The notes under the pieces were generated by a model. The model worked only from the letters and a program-made list of their open reading frames with translations. It searched no databases and was not told where the DNA came from. From the NCBI GenBank assembly GCA_026400835.1, contig JAPLOA010000047.1, positions 60,814 to 124,813 on the forward strand: 64,000 nt of DNA. Direction: 5' to 3'. Of this stretch, positions 15,708-24,015 are shown one piece after another. The position numbers were made by a program, and so were the translations under genes. Origin of the DNA: Planctomycetales bacterium (lineage in GTDB: Bacteria; Planctomycetota; Planctomycetia; Planctomycetales; Planctomycetaceae). Positions within the stretch are counted from its first letter, which is position 1. The number at the start of each line of letters is the position of its first letter.

Positions 15708-17069
15708 ATGATGGCACAATGTGTTCTGCGGGATAGGCTGATCCCCGACAAGTCGAACTCATCATTCGATTTCCCGCGTTTCACTCCGATGGCACTTCTG
15801 ATGAAAGTGAATGCGATGGCTGACGAAATCAACGTCATTGTGGTGGATCGTGGACGGAAGTTCCTTTACCTGAGATATACCGATCCAGTCGACGGCAAAA
15901 TTCATGAGAAGTCTGCAAAGACTCGCAAAATGAAGGCGGCTCAGGTGGCAGCGGGTGAGTGGCTCGCGGAATTGAATTCAACAGGACTGGCATCATCCGG
16001 GCTGGTTCGCTGGGAACAATTCCGGGAAGACTTCCGAGAAAACTACCTGAGGCACTACAGCGATTCATACGCCAACAATGTTGAGGGAAGCCTGAATGTT
16101 GTTGAGGAACTCATGAGCCCGGATACGCTCACGAGAATTTCCGAAAAGTGGCTTTCCCGGTTTCATTCGCTGGCGAAGAAACGCGACGTTTCCGCCTACA
16201 CGGTCCGGAAGTATTTTCAGCATCTGCAGACCGCATTGAAATGGGCGAAAGAACAGGGATTGATTAAGTTGGTCCCAATGTTCCCAAAGCAGACGAAACA
16301 GACTCAGCGTGGAGCAAAGCTGATGAAGGGGCGGCCGATCACTGGCGAGGAATTCGATAGAATGCTGGCAGCGGTCGAAAAATCGCTTGTGTCTGCTCAA
16401 GTGGAGAAAACACCAGTTGAGACAACCACGAAGCCAAAACGAGCACCAGCGGCTTCACAGACTGCCAATCCTAAGGCGGCTGAATCGCTGCGGTATCTCA
16501 TGAGAGGACTTTGGTTGTCGGGTTTGCGGCTCGGTGAGGCACTCAGTTTGACCTGGGACCAGTGGGCGGACGGAATCAGAGTCCGCGTGGACGAGGACAA
16601 CGACGTCTGTCTAATGATCGACGGGGGTAATCAGAAGAACCGCCAGTCGCTCACCTATCCCGTGGTCGATGACTTTGCCGAATTCCTCCTGCAAACGCCG
16701 GAGAATGATCGGCAAGGCTTCATATTCAACGCGATGGGGCAAAATGGCAATGTGTCCCGGCGAGTTGATACCGTTTCAACGTGGATCGTGGACATCGGCA
16801 AGGCGGCAAAAGTCAAAGTCGATGAGAAGGACGGCTCAGAAAAGTTTGCCAGTGCTCACGATATCCGGCGGGCTTTCGGCACCAGGTGGGCAAAGATCGT
16901 CCCGGCCAGTCTTTTACAGCAACTCATGAGGCACTCAAACATTGAGACCACCATGAGATTTTACGTGAACATCACGGCCAAAGACACGATGAGTGAGATC
17001 CGGCGGCACGTTCGCAAGAATCAGGTGACACCTGAGGCGACAGATTCCGAGATGAATCAGAAAAGTTGA
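15708..17069 (+). CDS. int: Tyrosine recombinase integrase
   Basis: Up to 453 residues; a shorter start at 15816 ([10 protein letters not shown]) is equally plausible. The catalytic domain shows the full set: Arg in [16 protein letters not shown], Lys in [17 protein letters not shown] (His-x-x-Arg), the second His in [10 protein letters not shown] and the tyrosine in MRFYVNI. An N-terminal core-binding domain (about 95-190) precedes it. A Lys/Pro/Ala-rich insert ([23 protein letters not shown]) sits ahead of the catalytic Arg. The gene reads towards the adjacent tRNA-Thr target. An AGGTGACACCT arm-like site (17023-17033) lies within its last codons. It mediates integration and, with an accessory factor, excision. 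Confidence 0.93.
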   Translation: MMAQCVLRDRLIPDKSNSSFDFPRFTPMALLMKVNAMADEINVIVVDRGRKFLYLRYTDPVDGKIHEKSAKTRKMKAAQVAAGEWLAELNSTGLASSGLVRWEQFREDFRENYLRHYSDSYANNVEGSLNVVEELMSPDTLTRISEKWLSRFHSLAKKRDVSAYTVRKYFQHLQTALKWAKEQGLIKLVPMFPKQTKQTQRGAKLMKGRPITGEEFDRMLAAVEKSLVSAQVEKTPVETTTKPKRAPAASQTANPKAAESLRYLMRGLWLSGLRLGEALSLTWDQWADGIRVRVDEDNDVCLMIDGGNQKNRQSLTYPVVDDFAEFLLQTPENDRQGFIFNAMGQNGNVSRRVDTVSTWIVDIGKAAKVKVDEKDGSEKFASAHDIRRAFGTRWAKIVPASLLQQLMRHSNIETTMRFYVNITAKDTMSEIRRHVRKNQVTPEATDSEMNQKS

Positions 17070-17073
17070 GTTT

Positions 17074-17096
17074 AGGTGACACTTCAGGTGACACTT
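17074..17096. repeat. Right arm-type repeats (AGGTGACACTT)
   Basis: AGGTGACACTT occurs at 17074-17084 and 17086-17096, with the same 12-base period and connecting base as at 7473-7495. A related AGGTGACACCT is at 17023-17033 within the integrase gene. The symmetry of the two element ends supports integrase arm-site function. Confidence 0.65.
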
Positions 17097-17108
17097 GGCA
17101 TTTTCAAC

Positions 17109-17149
17109 AAAAAAAGGGGACTCGGTTTTTCACCAAATCCCCTGTTTTT
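17109..17149. terminator. Bidirectional terminator between integrase and tRNA-Thr
   Basis: AGGGGA (17115-17120) pairs with TCCCCT (17138-17143), with inner GGT/ACC pairing. GTTTTTATT follows on the plus strand and a run of T on the minus strand. It can end the integrase transcript and also serve as a replacement terminator for the tRNA, whose original one now lies at 7272-7303. Confidence 0.6.
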
Positions 17150-17162
17150 ATTGGTCTTTTTG

Positions 17163-17209
17163 AAAGCCGCCGAAAGGACTTGAACCTTCGACCTACGCTT
17201 TACGAAAGC
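17163..17209. repeat. attR: 47-bp repeat within tRNA-Thr
   Basis: Identical to 7323-7369 with mismatches on both flanks. It spans the tRNA from the anticodon stem through the T arm and acceptor 3' strand to two bases past the discriminator. The element is therefore 9840 bases from attL start to attR start. Confidence 0.9.
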
Positions 17210-17237
17210 GTCGCTCTACCAACTGAGCTACGGTGGC
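17165..17237 (-). tRNA. tRNA-Thr, anticodon CGT
   Basis: Read on the minus strand, 73 bases fold as a standard cloverleaf. Acceptor GCCACCG/CGGCGGC, D arm GCTC/GAGC with loop AGTTGGTA, anticodon stem ACGCT/AGCGT with loop TTCGTAA (anticodon CGT, reading ACG), T arm GAAGG/CCTTT with loop TTCAAGT, discriminator T. CCA is not encoded. There is an A4-C69 mismatch in the acceptor and a G-U pair in the T stem. The gene is the integration target of the element, and its 3' part is duplicated at 7323-7369. Confidence 0.92.
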
Positions 17238-17420
17238 GTGAATTTGCTGGACACCAGTTCCCGGAGGATGGTTTGTCGCAAATCTTTGGCGGAACTCTAG
17301 CGTCGTTTTGGTCGCGGGGCAAGATCTGGAAACCGCAAGTTTTGCTTACTCCTGAGTTGCGGAGAGGCGGCAAACTTTCCATCGTTCGCGGGCTGCAGGC
17401 GGTTGGATTGGTCGGCATTC

Positions 17421-17488
17421 CGGCGGAATGCTGGCTTAAGCCAGCATTCCGCCGCGGATTTGAACACCAATGCCGACTGAAGTCGGCA
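17421..17488. repeat. Two-hairpin dispersed repeat, family A, copy 3
   Basis: A 16-bp perfect stem with a two-base TA loop covers 17421-17454 (core GGCGGAATGCTGGCT-TA-). A second hairpin TGCCGACT-GA-AGTCGGCA follows at 17471-17488. This matches the two-hairpin plan at 5422 and 58278, including the TGGCTT.AGCCA core. Apart from this, the 17238-17569 gap shows no gene. Confidence 0.6.
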
Positions 17489-17569
17489 CCACGAATAAAA
17501 TCAATACCTCGCTTAAGCCAGGCGGAACCAGCCTGGACAATTCGCGAAGAGGCCCTCGGAGCAACCACC

Positions 17570-18403
17570 ATGGCGGAATCTCGCTCTCAGATTCTGGATC
17601 GACTCAGGAAAAAAATCGCCGCGGGAATTCCCATTATCGGTGGCGGAGCCGGCACCGGGATCAGTGCCAAATGCGAGGAAGCCGGTGGGATTGATCTGAT
17701 CGTGATCTATAACTCGGGCCGCTATCGGATGGCGGGGCGAGGATCCCTTGCGGGCTTGATGCCGTACGGAAATGCAAATCAAATCGTTCGCGAAATGGCT
17801 TATGAAGTGCTCACAGCGGTCAAGACAACTCCCGTGCTGGCCGGAGTCTGTGGGACGGATCCGTTTATGTTGCGAGATCACTTCCTGAAAGATCTCAAGG
17901 AGTTGGGTTTTGCGGGCATTCAGAACTTCCCCACGGTTGGTCTGATCGATGGTGTCTTTCGAGCTAACCTCGAAGAAACTGGCATGGGCTTTCAACTGGA
18001 AGTCGACCTCATCGCGGCGGCTCGCGAAATGGACCTGCTGACAACTCCGTATGCGTTCGACAATGATCAGGCGGCGGCTCTGACAAAAGCCGGAGCTGAC
18101 ATCATCGTGGCTCACATGGGGCTAACGACCAGCGGCACGATCGGAGCATCAACCGCCATGACTCTGGAGCAATGCGTGCCTCGCATTGCCGAGATGACTC
18201 AGGCGGCTCGCGAAGTGAATAAAGACGTCATCGTGCTGTGCCATGGCGGGCCGATTGCGATGCCCGAGGACGCTCGGTTTATGATGAATGCGGTTCCGGC
18301 CATCAACGGGTTTTACGGAGCCAGCTCGATGGAGCGATTGCCAACCGAGATTGCTCTGACCGAACAAGTACGAAAATTTACTGCAATTCGGCGAGATGCG
18401 TGA
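17570..18403 (+). CDS. Phosphoenolpyruvate hydrolase-family TIM-barrel protein
   Basis: A 277-residue protein whose N-terminus is [60 protein letters not shown]. The glycine-rich [11 protein letters not shown] loop, [31 protein letters not shown] and [14 protein letters not shown] segments match the PEP-hydrolase-like TIM-barrel family, whose physiological role is poorly known. The frame is open back to 17066 across the tRNA antisense strand and repeats. The ATG at 17570 with GGAG about 10 bases upstream is the real start, and the longer 445-residue reading is spurious. Confidence 0.85.
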   Translation: MAESRSQILDRLRKKIAAGIPIIGGGAGTGISAKCEEAGGIDLIVIYNSGRYRMAGRGSLAGLMPYGNANQIVREMAYEVLTAVKTTPVLAGVCGTDPFMLRDHFLKDLKELGFAGIQNFPTVGLIDGVFRANLEETGMGFQLEVDLIAAAREMDLLTTPYAFDNDQAAALTKAGADIIVAHMGLTTSGTIGASTAMTLEQCVPRIAEMTQAAREVNKDVIVLCHGGPIAMPEDARFMMNAVPAINGFYGASSMERLPTEIALTEQVRKFTAIRRDA

Positions 18404-18690
18404 TTTTGAAAGATGACGGTTCCGGAGGATTGCGAAAGCGAAACAATGATGCGAGCCTGTTGACTGGTGGCGGCGCGGGATTTTTTTCTCGTGAGTGCTA
18501 TCGAGGATAATTGTTTAGTCGCGTTAAGCCCCGAAGTGCTGCTGGGCAGGCAGGACCAACGGAGATCCGGAATGCTGGCTGAAGCCTGCACTACCGACGG
18601 ATTGGCGATAAATCAGCAGGCCGGGTCGCCTGCGGCTTGCCGTTAAACGAAATACAAATTCAGACATAATCAGACATAAGTGGAACGACT
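18404..18690. other. Intergenic region with degenerate dispersed repeats
   Basis: A partial family A copy (AATGCTGGCTGAAGCCTGCA, 18571-18590) and a family B copy (CGGCTTGCCGTTAAACGA, ending at 18650) are present. No gene is seen. Confidence 0.5.
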
Positions 18691-19248
18691 ATGATTGCTC
18701 CTTCGGAACAGCCTTCGTGTGAAGGAGTGCCGGAACTTGAAACACGCCCGGCCGATTACATTGCGCTGGCGCGGTATGGGCGAGTTCCTCAGGTGGCACG
18801 CTTTGCGGGGTTCGGATCGACTGTCCAACGAGCTGCTCAGATCGTTGTCAGCACGGATCGCGGCGAAGAAATCGCATTGGTGCTGCAGGTCACCGAAAAC
18901 CGCAAGCCGGAAACTCCAGAGGGGATGACCGGCGAGGTCATTCGCATCGCCACAGACACTGATCTGGCGACCGCGGAAAAGAATCAACAAACGACAGAAG
19001 CAGCTTTTTCGGGTTGGATTGAACGATGCGGAAAATGGAAACTGCAACTGGAGCTGATTGACCTGGAGATGACTCTGGACAGCCGGCTGATTCTGTACGT
19101 GCTGAATGATCGCGGTGCCGAGACGACTCGTATGGCTTTACTGGCTGCTGCCGCAGGTTTGGGAATTGTGCATGTTCAACCTGTTGCTGCGGAAGGCGTT
19201 GTGCAGGCTTCGGGCGGTGGCGGTTGTGGAAGTTGCTCGAACCATTAG
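18691..19248 (+). CDS. PSP1 domain protein
   Basis: A 185-residue protein. The C-terminal half, KWKLQLELIDLEMTLDSRLILYVLNDRGAETTRMALLAAAAGLGIVHVQPV, corresponds to the PSP1 C-terminal domain found in YaaT/RicT-type proteins. It ends with a Gly/Cys-rich GGGGCGSCSNH tail that could bind metal. The N-terminal half carries the beta-rich RYGRVPQVARFAG region of planctomycete PSP1 proteins. Relatives take part in RNA processing complexes and in sporulation or competence control in Firmicutes. A comparable role here is inferred only. Confidence 0.75.
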   Translation: MIAPSEQPSCEGVPELETRPADYIALARYGRVPQVARFAGFGSTVQRAAQIVVSTDRGEEIALVLQVTENRKPETPEGMTGEVIRIATDTDLATAEKNQQTTEAAFSGWIERCGKWKLQLELIDLEMTLDSRLILYVLNDRGAETTRMALLAAAAGLGIVHVQPVAAEGVVQASGGGGCGSCSNH

Positions 19249-19441
19249 TGTGGCATTCCTGCCGTTATCGTTATGCTTGCGGCTTGTGGCATGAAGAACC
19301 AACGGACTACAGATTGTATGACGTTCGAGTGTGTCAGCCGTCATTGAAAAGGACCGTCTACTTTCGCCGACGATGGCAATTTGTCAGACTGTCGTGAACT
19401 GCCCACTGATCAATCCCGCCCCGCATATCGAGATTACCGCC

Positions 19442-20833
19442 ATGCTCAGTTTCTGGGACCGTGATGCTCGTTCACGACGTCGAGAATTCCTGCAGGCCGG
19501 GGCATTGGGGCTGGGTGGTTTGCAGCTAACCGATTTGCTGCACGGGAAAGCCTGCGCTGACTCCGGCGGGTCCGTGTTGAGAGACAAGGCCGTCATTTTT
19601 CTGTTTCTGCATGGCGGGCCGAGCCAGACGGAAACATTTGACCCGAAGATGACAGCGCCGGTGGGAATTCAAAGTGCGACCGGCGAAGTGCAAACGAAGA
19701 TTCCGGGGATCACATATGGAGGCAGCTTCCCAAGACTGTCTGCACTGGCGGACAAGTTTTCCGTTGTTCGTTCCTTTGTTACCGGCGATGGCAATCATGA
19801 CATCAAGCCGATCGTTGGACGCGACACGCTGAATGCCAATCCTGGCTCTCTGTATGCACGAGTGGCGGGAACGAATCGGCCGGGTAGCGGAATACCGACC
19901 AATGTCGCATTGTTTCCGCAGGCTGTCGTCGAGGGTGCTCAGCCAGCCGTTACCAGTTTTGGCGACTTTACCTCGGCTGGAATTCTGGGCAATGGTTACC
20001 GTCCGTTTGTTCCGGGCGCGCAAGGTGAAGCTCAGGAGAACATGCGACTGCAGTTCGATCGCCTTCGACTGGATGATCGGCGTCATTTGTTAAAGCGGCT
20101 GGATCTGATTCGCCGTTCAATGGATCAATCAGGAGTAATCACGGGGCTGGATCGAATTCAGCAACAGGCCTTCGACACCATCGTCGGTGGAGTTGCGGAG
20201 GCCTTTGATTTGTCGAAGGAGCATCCGGAGACGATCGCACGCTACGACACGGCTTCGTTACTGCGTCCGGACGACATCAATCGCCGCTGGAACAACCATA
20301 AGAATTATGTCGACAATGTTCAGAGTCTGGGCAAGCTGTTGTTGCTGGCACGTCGGCTTTGCGAAGCGGGGTGCGGGTTTGTCACGGTTACGACAAACTT
20401 TGTCTGGGACATGCATGCGGATGCGAATAATGCGGGCGTGGAAGAAGGCATGCGTTATATGGGAGGGCCACTGGACCATGCCCTTTCAGCCTTCATCGAA
20501 GACCTTTATCAGCGGGGGTTGGACGACCGCATTATGTTGGTGGCGTGTGGTGAGATGGGCCGGACGCCACGAATCAATGACCGTGGCGGACGAGATCACT
20601 GGGGCGGACTGGCACCACTGTTGATCACGGGCGGCGGATTGAAAATGGGACAGGTTGTGGGCCAGTCGACTCGTGATGCCGGCGAAGCGGCCTCAAGCCC
20701 TGTTCGCATTCCTAATCTGATATCCACTGTGCTGCACACACTGTTTGATGTGGGGCAACTGAGACTTCAACCCGGCCTGCCTCGTGATCTGACTCAGCAA
20801 ATGGCCGCTGTAGAACCTATTCACGGATTGTGA
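19442..20833 (+). CDS. DUF1501 family exported protein
   Basis: A 463-residue member of the DUF1501 sulfatase-like family, abundant in planctomycetes. It starts MLSFWDRDARSRRREFLQAGALGLGGLQL, a Tat-type leader with an RRREFL motif, which fixes the start at 19442 rather than the upstream 19331. Family motifs follow: KAVIFLFLHGGPSQTETFDPKM, GDGNHDIKP, FVTVTTNFVWDMHADANN and IMLVACGEMGRTPRINDRGGRDHWGGLAPLLITGGGLKMGQVVG. These resemble the alkaline-phosphatase superfamily metal site. The substrate is unknown. Usually it pairs with a DUF1549/1553 protein, but here it stands alone. Confidence 0.85.
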   Translation: MLSFWDRDARSRRREFLQAGALGLGGLQLTDLLHGKACADSGGSVLRDKAVIFLFLHGGPSQTETFDPKMTAPVGIQSATGEVQTKIPGITYGGSFPRLSALADKFSVVRSFVTGDGNHDIKPIVGRDTLNANPGSLYARVAGTNRPGSGIPTNVALFPQAVVEGAQPAVTSFGDFTSAGILGNGYRPFVPGAQGEAQENMRLQFDRLRLDDRRHLLKRLDLIRRSMDQSGVITGLDRIQQQAFDTIVGGVAEAFDLSKEHPETIARYDTASLLRPDDINRRWNNHKNYVDNVQSLGKLLLLARRLCEAGCGFVTVTTNFVWDMHADANNAGVEEGMRYMGGPLDHALSAFIEDLYQRGLDDRIMLVACGEMGRTPRINDRGGRDHWGGLAPLLITGGGLKMGQVVGQSTRDAGEAASSPVRIPNLISTVLHTLFDVGQLRLQPGLPRDLTQQMAAVEPIHGL

Positions 20834-21103
20834 GGCCATGGCGAAGTAAGTAATGGCTGTTGATCGTATTGGTTGTTATAAAACGAGACGGCATTGAGAG
20901 ATCAATTCGATGCGTTTTGCCGAGTCGTTCTGTGCGATGGCACTTCGAGTTGCTGCAAAAGCAACAGGGGATTCCGAGACCAATCGAGAAATCCGGCCCG
21001 GTTCATTCACCTTTCAATGGTTTTTCTGTCTACTTCTTCCCGCATTTGCCGTGCTGAGCATACAAGACACTCCTGCGGACATATCCACTGACGGGTTTTT
21101 GAT

Positions 21104-22114
21104 ATGAGTACTGATGACCAGTTGAAACAGCAACTGGATGATTTTCGGAAAGACTTCCACAAACTGCGGTCAGAGATTTCCCGGGTTATCGTTGGGCAGA
21201 CCGAGATCCTGGACGATACGCTGATCTCGTTGATTGCTGGTGGCCATGTGCTGCTGGAAGGTGTGCCTGGGCTGGGCAAAACACTGACCGTCAGAACTCT
21301 GGCGGATGCTCTGCATCTGGATTTCCACCGCATCCAGTTCACGCCCGACCTGATGCCGGCCGACCTTGTGGGGACTCAGGTCATTGCCGAAACCGCTGAC
21401 GGCCGCAAGGTCTTTGAGTTTCAGAAGGGCCCGCTGTTCGCCAACGTGCTGCTCGCCGACGAAATCAATCGCGCGACTCCAAAGACGCAGTCCGCTCTGC
21501 TGGAAGCGATGCAGGAACATTCTGTGACGGTCGCCGGAGTAACGCATCGCCTGTCAGAACCGTTCTTCGTCATGGCGACTCAGAATCCACTGGAAATGGA
21601 GGGCACGTATCCTCTGCCCGAAGCGCAGTTGGACCGGTTCTTTGTGAAGCTGCTGGTGAAATATCCGAAGGTTTCTGACCTCGAAACGATTCTCGATCGC
21701 ACCACAGAGAACTTCAAGCCCCATGCTAACGCCGTGCTCACCGGCGAACGCATTCTCCAGATGTCTCAACTGTCCCGGTTGATTCCAATCGCCGCTGACG
21801 TGCGACGCTATGGGATTGCCCTGGTTGTGGCGACTCATCCCGATCATGAACTGGCCTCTGCCGCCGCGAAGAAATACGTTCGCTACGGAGCCAGTCCTCG
21901 CGGTCTGCAGGCACTGATTCTGGGTGCCAAGATTCGAGCAATCCTGGACAATCGATACCACGTTGCTCGTGACGATCTGCGAACCATGGCACTTCCAGTT
22001 CTGCGGCATCGCATGATTCTGAACTTCGAAGGTCAGGCAGAGGGCATCAGTACTGATGATGTCATCAGGAAGCTCATGGCCGACGTCAAGGAAGATGCTC
22101 TGACCAACGTGTGA
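21104..22114 (+). CDS. MoxR-family AAA+ ATPase
   Basis: A 336-residue AAA+ ATPase of normal MoxR length. Walker A is GVPGLGKTLTVRTLA (about residue 50), followed by FTPDLMPADLVGT. Walker B is NVLLADEINRATPKTQSALLEAMQE, the sensor is FFVMATQNPLEMEGTYPLPEAQLDRFF, and the lid carries YVRYGASPRGLQALI. MoxR proteins act as chaperones that mature other proteins, often with DUF58 and von Willebrand A partners. The next gene is exactly such a DUF58 protein, 30 bases downstream, so a two-gene operon is likely. Confidence 0.92.
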   Translation: MSTDDQLKQQLDDFRKDFHKLRSEISRVIVGQTEILDDTLISLIAGGHVLLEGVPGLGKTLTVRTLADALHLDFHRIQFTPDLMPADLVGTQVIAETADGRKVFEFQKGPLFANVLLADEINRATPKTQSALLEAMQEHSVTVAGVTHRLSEPFFVMATQNPLEMEGTYPLPEAQLDRFFVKLLVKYPKVSDLETILDRTTENFKPHANAVLTGERILQMSQLSRLIPIAADVRRYGIALVVATHPDHELASAAAKKYVRYGASPRGLQALILGAKIRAILDNRYHVARDDLRTMALPVLRHRMILNFEGQAEGISTDDVIRKLMADVKEDALTNV

Positions 22115-22144
22115 AGTCTACGAGCGTCGTATGGAACTCGTTCA

Positions 22145-23020
22145 ATGTTGTTTCCTCCCGACTTTTTGACTCGTCTGGAATACCTTTCGATTATTTCGAA
22201 GCGGGTCTTTCGCGGTCAGTTGCTTGCGCAGCGACGTACGACGCAGATGGGGTCAGGGATTGAGTTTTCAGATCACCGTGAATACAACAACGGCGACGAC
22301 CTGCGATATCTGGACTGGAACATTTACGCACGGCATGGCGACCTTTTACTGAAACGATTTCAGGAAGAACAGGATCTGCATGTTTATCTGATGCTGGATT
22401 GTTCTCGCAGCATGGCGTTCGGCGATCCCTCCAAATTCGATTTGGCTCGACACCTGGTGGCGGCTTTGGCTTACATCGCGCTGGCGGATCTGGATCGAAT
22501 AGCGATCGTGGCTTACGCTGATGGCATCATCGCGGAACTTCCGGTCACTCGCGGGAAAGCTCGCATCCTGCCGATCATGAAGTTTCTGGAAGATTTGCCA
22601 ACAACCGGTCAGGGGACGAATCTGGACAAGGCCGTTCAGGGCTTGATTCATCGAGGAGCCAGAACTGGGCTGTCCATTGTGGTCAGTGACCTGTTCGACG
22701 AAAACGGTTTTCAGCGAGGATTAGATCAGTTTCGCTATCGACGCTTCGATGCTCACGTGTTGCAGTTGCATGATCCGGCCGAGGCTGATCCGGCGTTGCT
22801 GGGTGACGCGGAACTTGTCGATGTCGAAACCGAGTCCGTGCGGAAGGTAACAGTTACAGAAAGCAGTCTGCGGACTTACAGGAAACTGTTTGCCGAGCAT
22901 CAGTCGGCGGTACGCGACTATTGCCACACCTACAATCTGGGCTGCACTCAGACGCCGTCGACGTATCGCTTTGACGAGATCATCATGCGGATGATGCGGG
23001 AAACCGGGGCTGGGCGTTGA
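22145..23020 (+). CDS. DUF58 domain protein, MoxR partner
   Basis: A 291-residue protein. The DUF58 signature is GIEFSDHREYNNGDDLRYLDWNIYARHGDLLLKRFQEEQDLHVYLMLDCSRSM at residues about 38-92. It is followed by a von Willebrand A-like fold with the DCSRSM metal-ion-dependent adhesion motif, TGQGTNLDKAV and IVVSDLFDENG. No membrane segment is evident. It is the usual partner of MoxR ATPases in operons linked to envelope or protein-complex maturation. No BatA/BatB-like genes follow here. Confidence 0.88.
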   Translation: MLFPPDFLTRLEYLSIISKRVFRGQLLAQRRTTQMGSGIEFSDHREYNNGDDLRYLDWNIYARHGDLLLKRFQEEQDLHVYLMLDCSRSMAFGDPSKFDLARHLVAALAYIALADLDRIAIVAYADGIIAELPVTRGKARILPIMKFLEDLPTTGQGTNLDKAVQGLIHRGARTGLSIVVSDLFDENGFQRGLDQFRYRRFDAHVLQLHDPAEADPALLGDAELVDVETESVRKVTVTESSLRTYRKLFAEHQSAVRDYCHTYNLGCTQTPSTYRFDEIIMRMMRETGAGR

Positions 23021-23237
23021 AATAGGCCCGGCCGCCAAAATATGCAGGACAATTGCCAGGAAACTGGTGACTCGAACCGTCGCGTTTCGCCAATCTGCTG
23101 ATATGGTCCGCGTTTTTCGGCCGGAAGACAGGATCTCACGAATCCGGCGACATTGGAGAGTGCTCCATTTCTTATAAGATACGCACTGTGCGTCCATCTG
23201 AAAAACAAGCCCCTTAAGCCCTCTGAAGCCGATCGTC

Positions 23238-23834
23238 ATGGCCAAGCTGGAAATCGTTCATTACCCTCATCCCGCATTACGCTGGAAGTCGCGCGAACTG
23301 ACGAAGATCGACGCCGAGCTGGAGGACATGGTTCAGCAGATGTTTGACCTGATGTACGCGGCTCGCGGAATCGGTCTGGCCGCGAATCAGGTGGCTCTGC
23401 CTTATCGCATGTTTGTGATCAATCCTTCGGGCGACAAAGACAGCAAAGAGGATGAGATGGTGTTCATCAATCCTCAGATCAGTCGTCGCAACGGCAGCGA
23501 AGAGGATCAGGAAGGTTGTCTCAGTCTTCCTGAAATCTACGCCCCGGTGACGCGAGCCACTCGCGTTGTCATTGACGCATTTGACCTGTCCGGGCAGCAG
23601 TTTGAGATGGATCTGGAAGAGTTGGATGCTCGCGTTGTCCAGCACGAATACGACCACATCGAAGGCATCATGTTTACGGATCGAGTGGCCCCGGGGCCGT
23701 TGGCGAAGGTTCAGCCTCTTATCAGCGATCTGGAGATGCAGTTCCGAAATCGGCAGAAGGAAGGCACCGTGCCCTCGGATGACCAGCTGAAGGCTCAGCT
23801 CCTGGCACTCCAGAAGGCTCGAACTGGCGGCTGA
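23238..23834 (+). CDS. def: Peptide deformylase
   Basis: A 198-residue protein with all three deformylase motifs: GIGLAANQVALPYR (motif 1), EGCLSLPEIYAPV (motif 2, metal-binding Cys) and QHEYDHIEGIMFTDR (motif 3, the HExxH-type site written HEYDH). It removes the N-formyl group from nascent proteins in the cytoplasm. Length is slightly above the usual 170-190. The start MAKLEIVHYPHPALRWKSREL aligns with the family N-terminus. Confidence 0.95.
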   Translation: MAKLEIVHYPHPALRWKSRELTKIDAELEDMVQQMFDLMYAARGIGLAANQVALPYRMFVINPSGDKDSKEDEMVFINPQISRRNGSEEDQEGCLSLPEIYAPVTRATRVVIDAFDLSGQQFEMDLEELDARVVQHEYDHIEGIMFTDRVAPGPLAKVQPLISDLEMQFRNRQKEGTVPSDDQLKAQLLALQKARTGG

Positions 23835-23883
23835 GTCTGCTAAACTGCGGCGGCAGTGCTGATTCTTTTGCAGAACACTAATT

Positions 23884-23942
23884 CGTTTAACGGCAAGCCG
23901 TAGGCGACTGCGATTGAGTGACACTGACGCCTGCGGCTTGCC
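23884..23942. repeat. Dispersed inverted repeat, family B
   Basis: TTTAACGGCAAGCCGTAGGCG (starting about 23886) and its inverted partner CGCCTGCGGCTTGCC (23928-23942) flank a 21-base spacer. Single arms of the same element occur near 1862-1884 and 18628-18650, each ending in CGTTAAACGA. Confidence 0.6.
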
Positions 23943-24015
23943 TTGAAGCGACGGGGCGTACTCCGGCACTTGTTCATCAGACAACACCTGAAATCTTTGT
24001 TCGAAATATCACGTC

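Larger units (their letters stand above)
7323..17209 (+). mobile_element. Integrated phage-satellite-like element, about 9.84 kb
   Basis: The element is bounded by 47-bp direct repeats at 7323-7369 and 17163-17209, one of them inside tRNA-Thr(CGT). Every gene is on the plus strand. Modules from left to right: putative integrase arm sites, unknown protein, small regulators, TopoVI-A-like protein, replication (initiator with internal iterons, DnaB helicase), AlpA-like protein, HK97-type major capsid protein, P27-type small terminase and tyrosine integrase. Large terminase, portal, maturation protease, tail and lysis genes are all missing. Self-replication plus a capsid and a packaging-specificity gene fits a satellite that depends on a helper phage. 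A decayed prophage is the alternative, but the compact single-strand order and intact ends argue against extensive decay. Confidence 0.8.

Noticed and set aside
7323..17209. Complete prophage or conjugative element
   Set aside because: No large terminase, portal, tail, lysis, relaxase or type IV secretion genes are present.
17066..17569. N-terminal extension of the PEP hydrolase-like frame (445 residues)
   Set aside because: It reads through the antisense of tRNA-Thr and a dispersed repeat. The family N-terminus and a ribosome-binding site support the ATG at 17570.
20910..21107. Short frame ending in an ATGA overlap with the MoxR start
   Set aside because: The overlap looks like coupling, but the sequence is open in several frames and has no ribosome-binding site or family. 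Likely chance.
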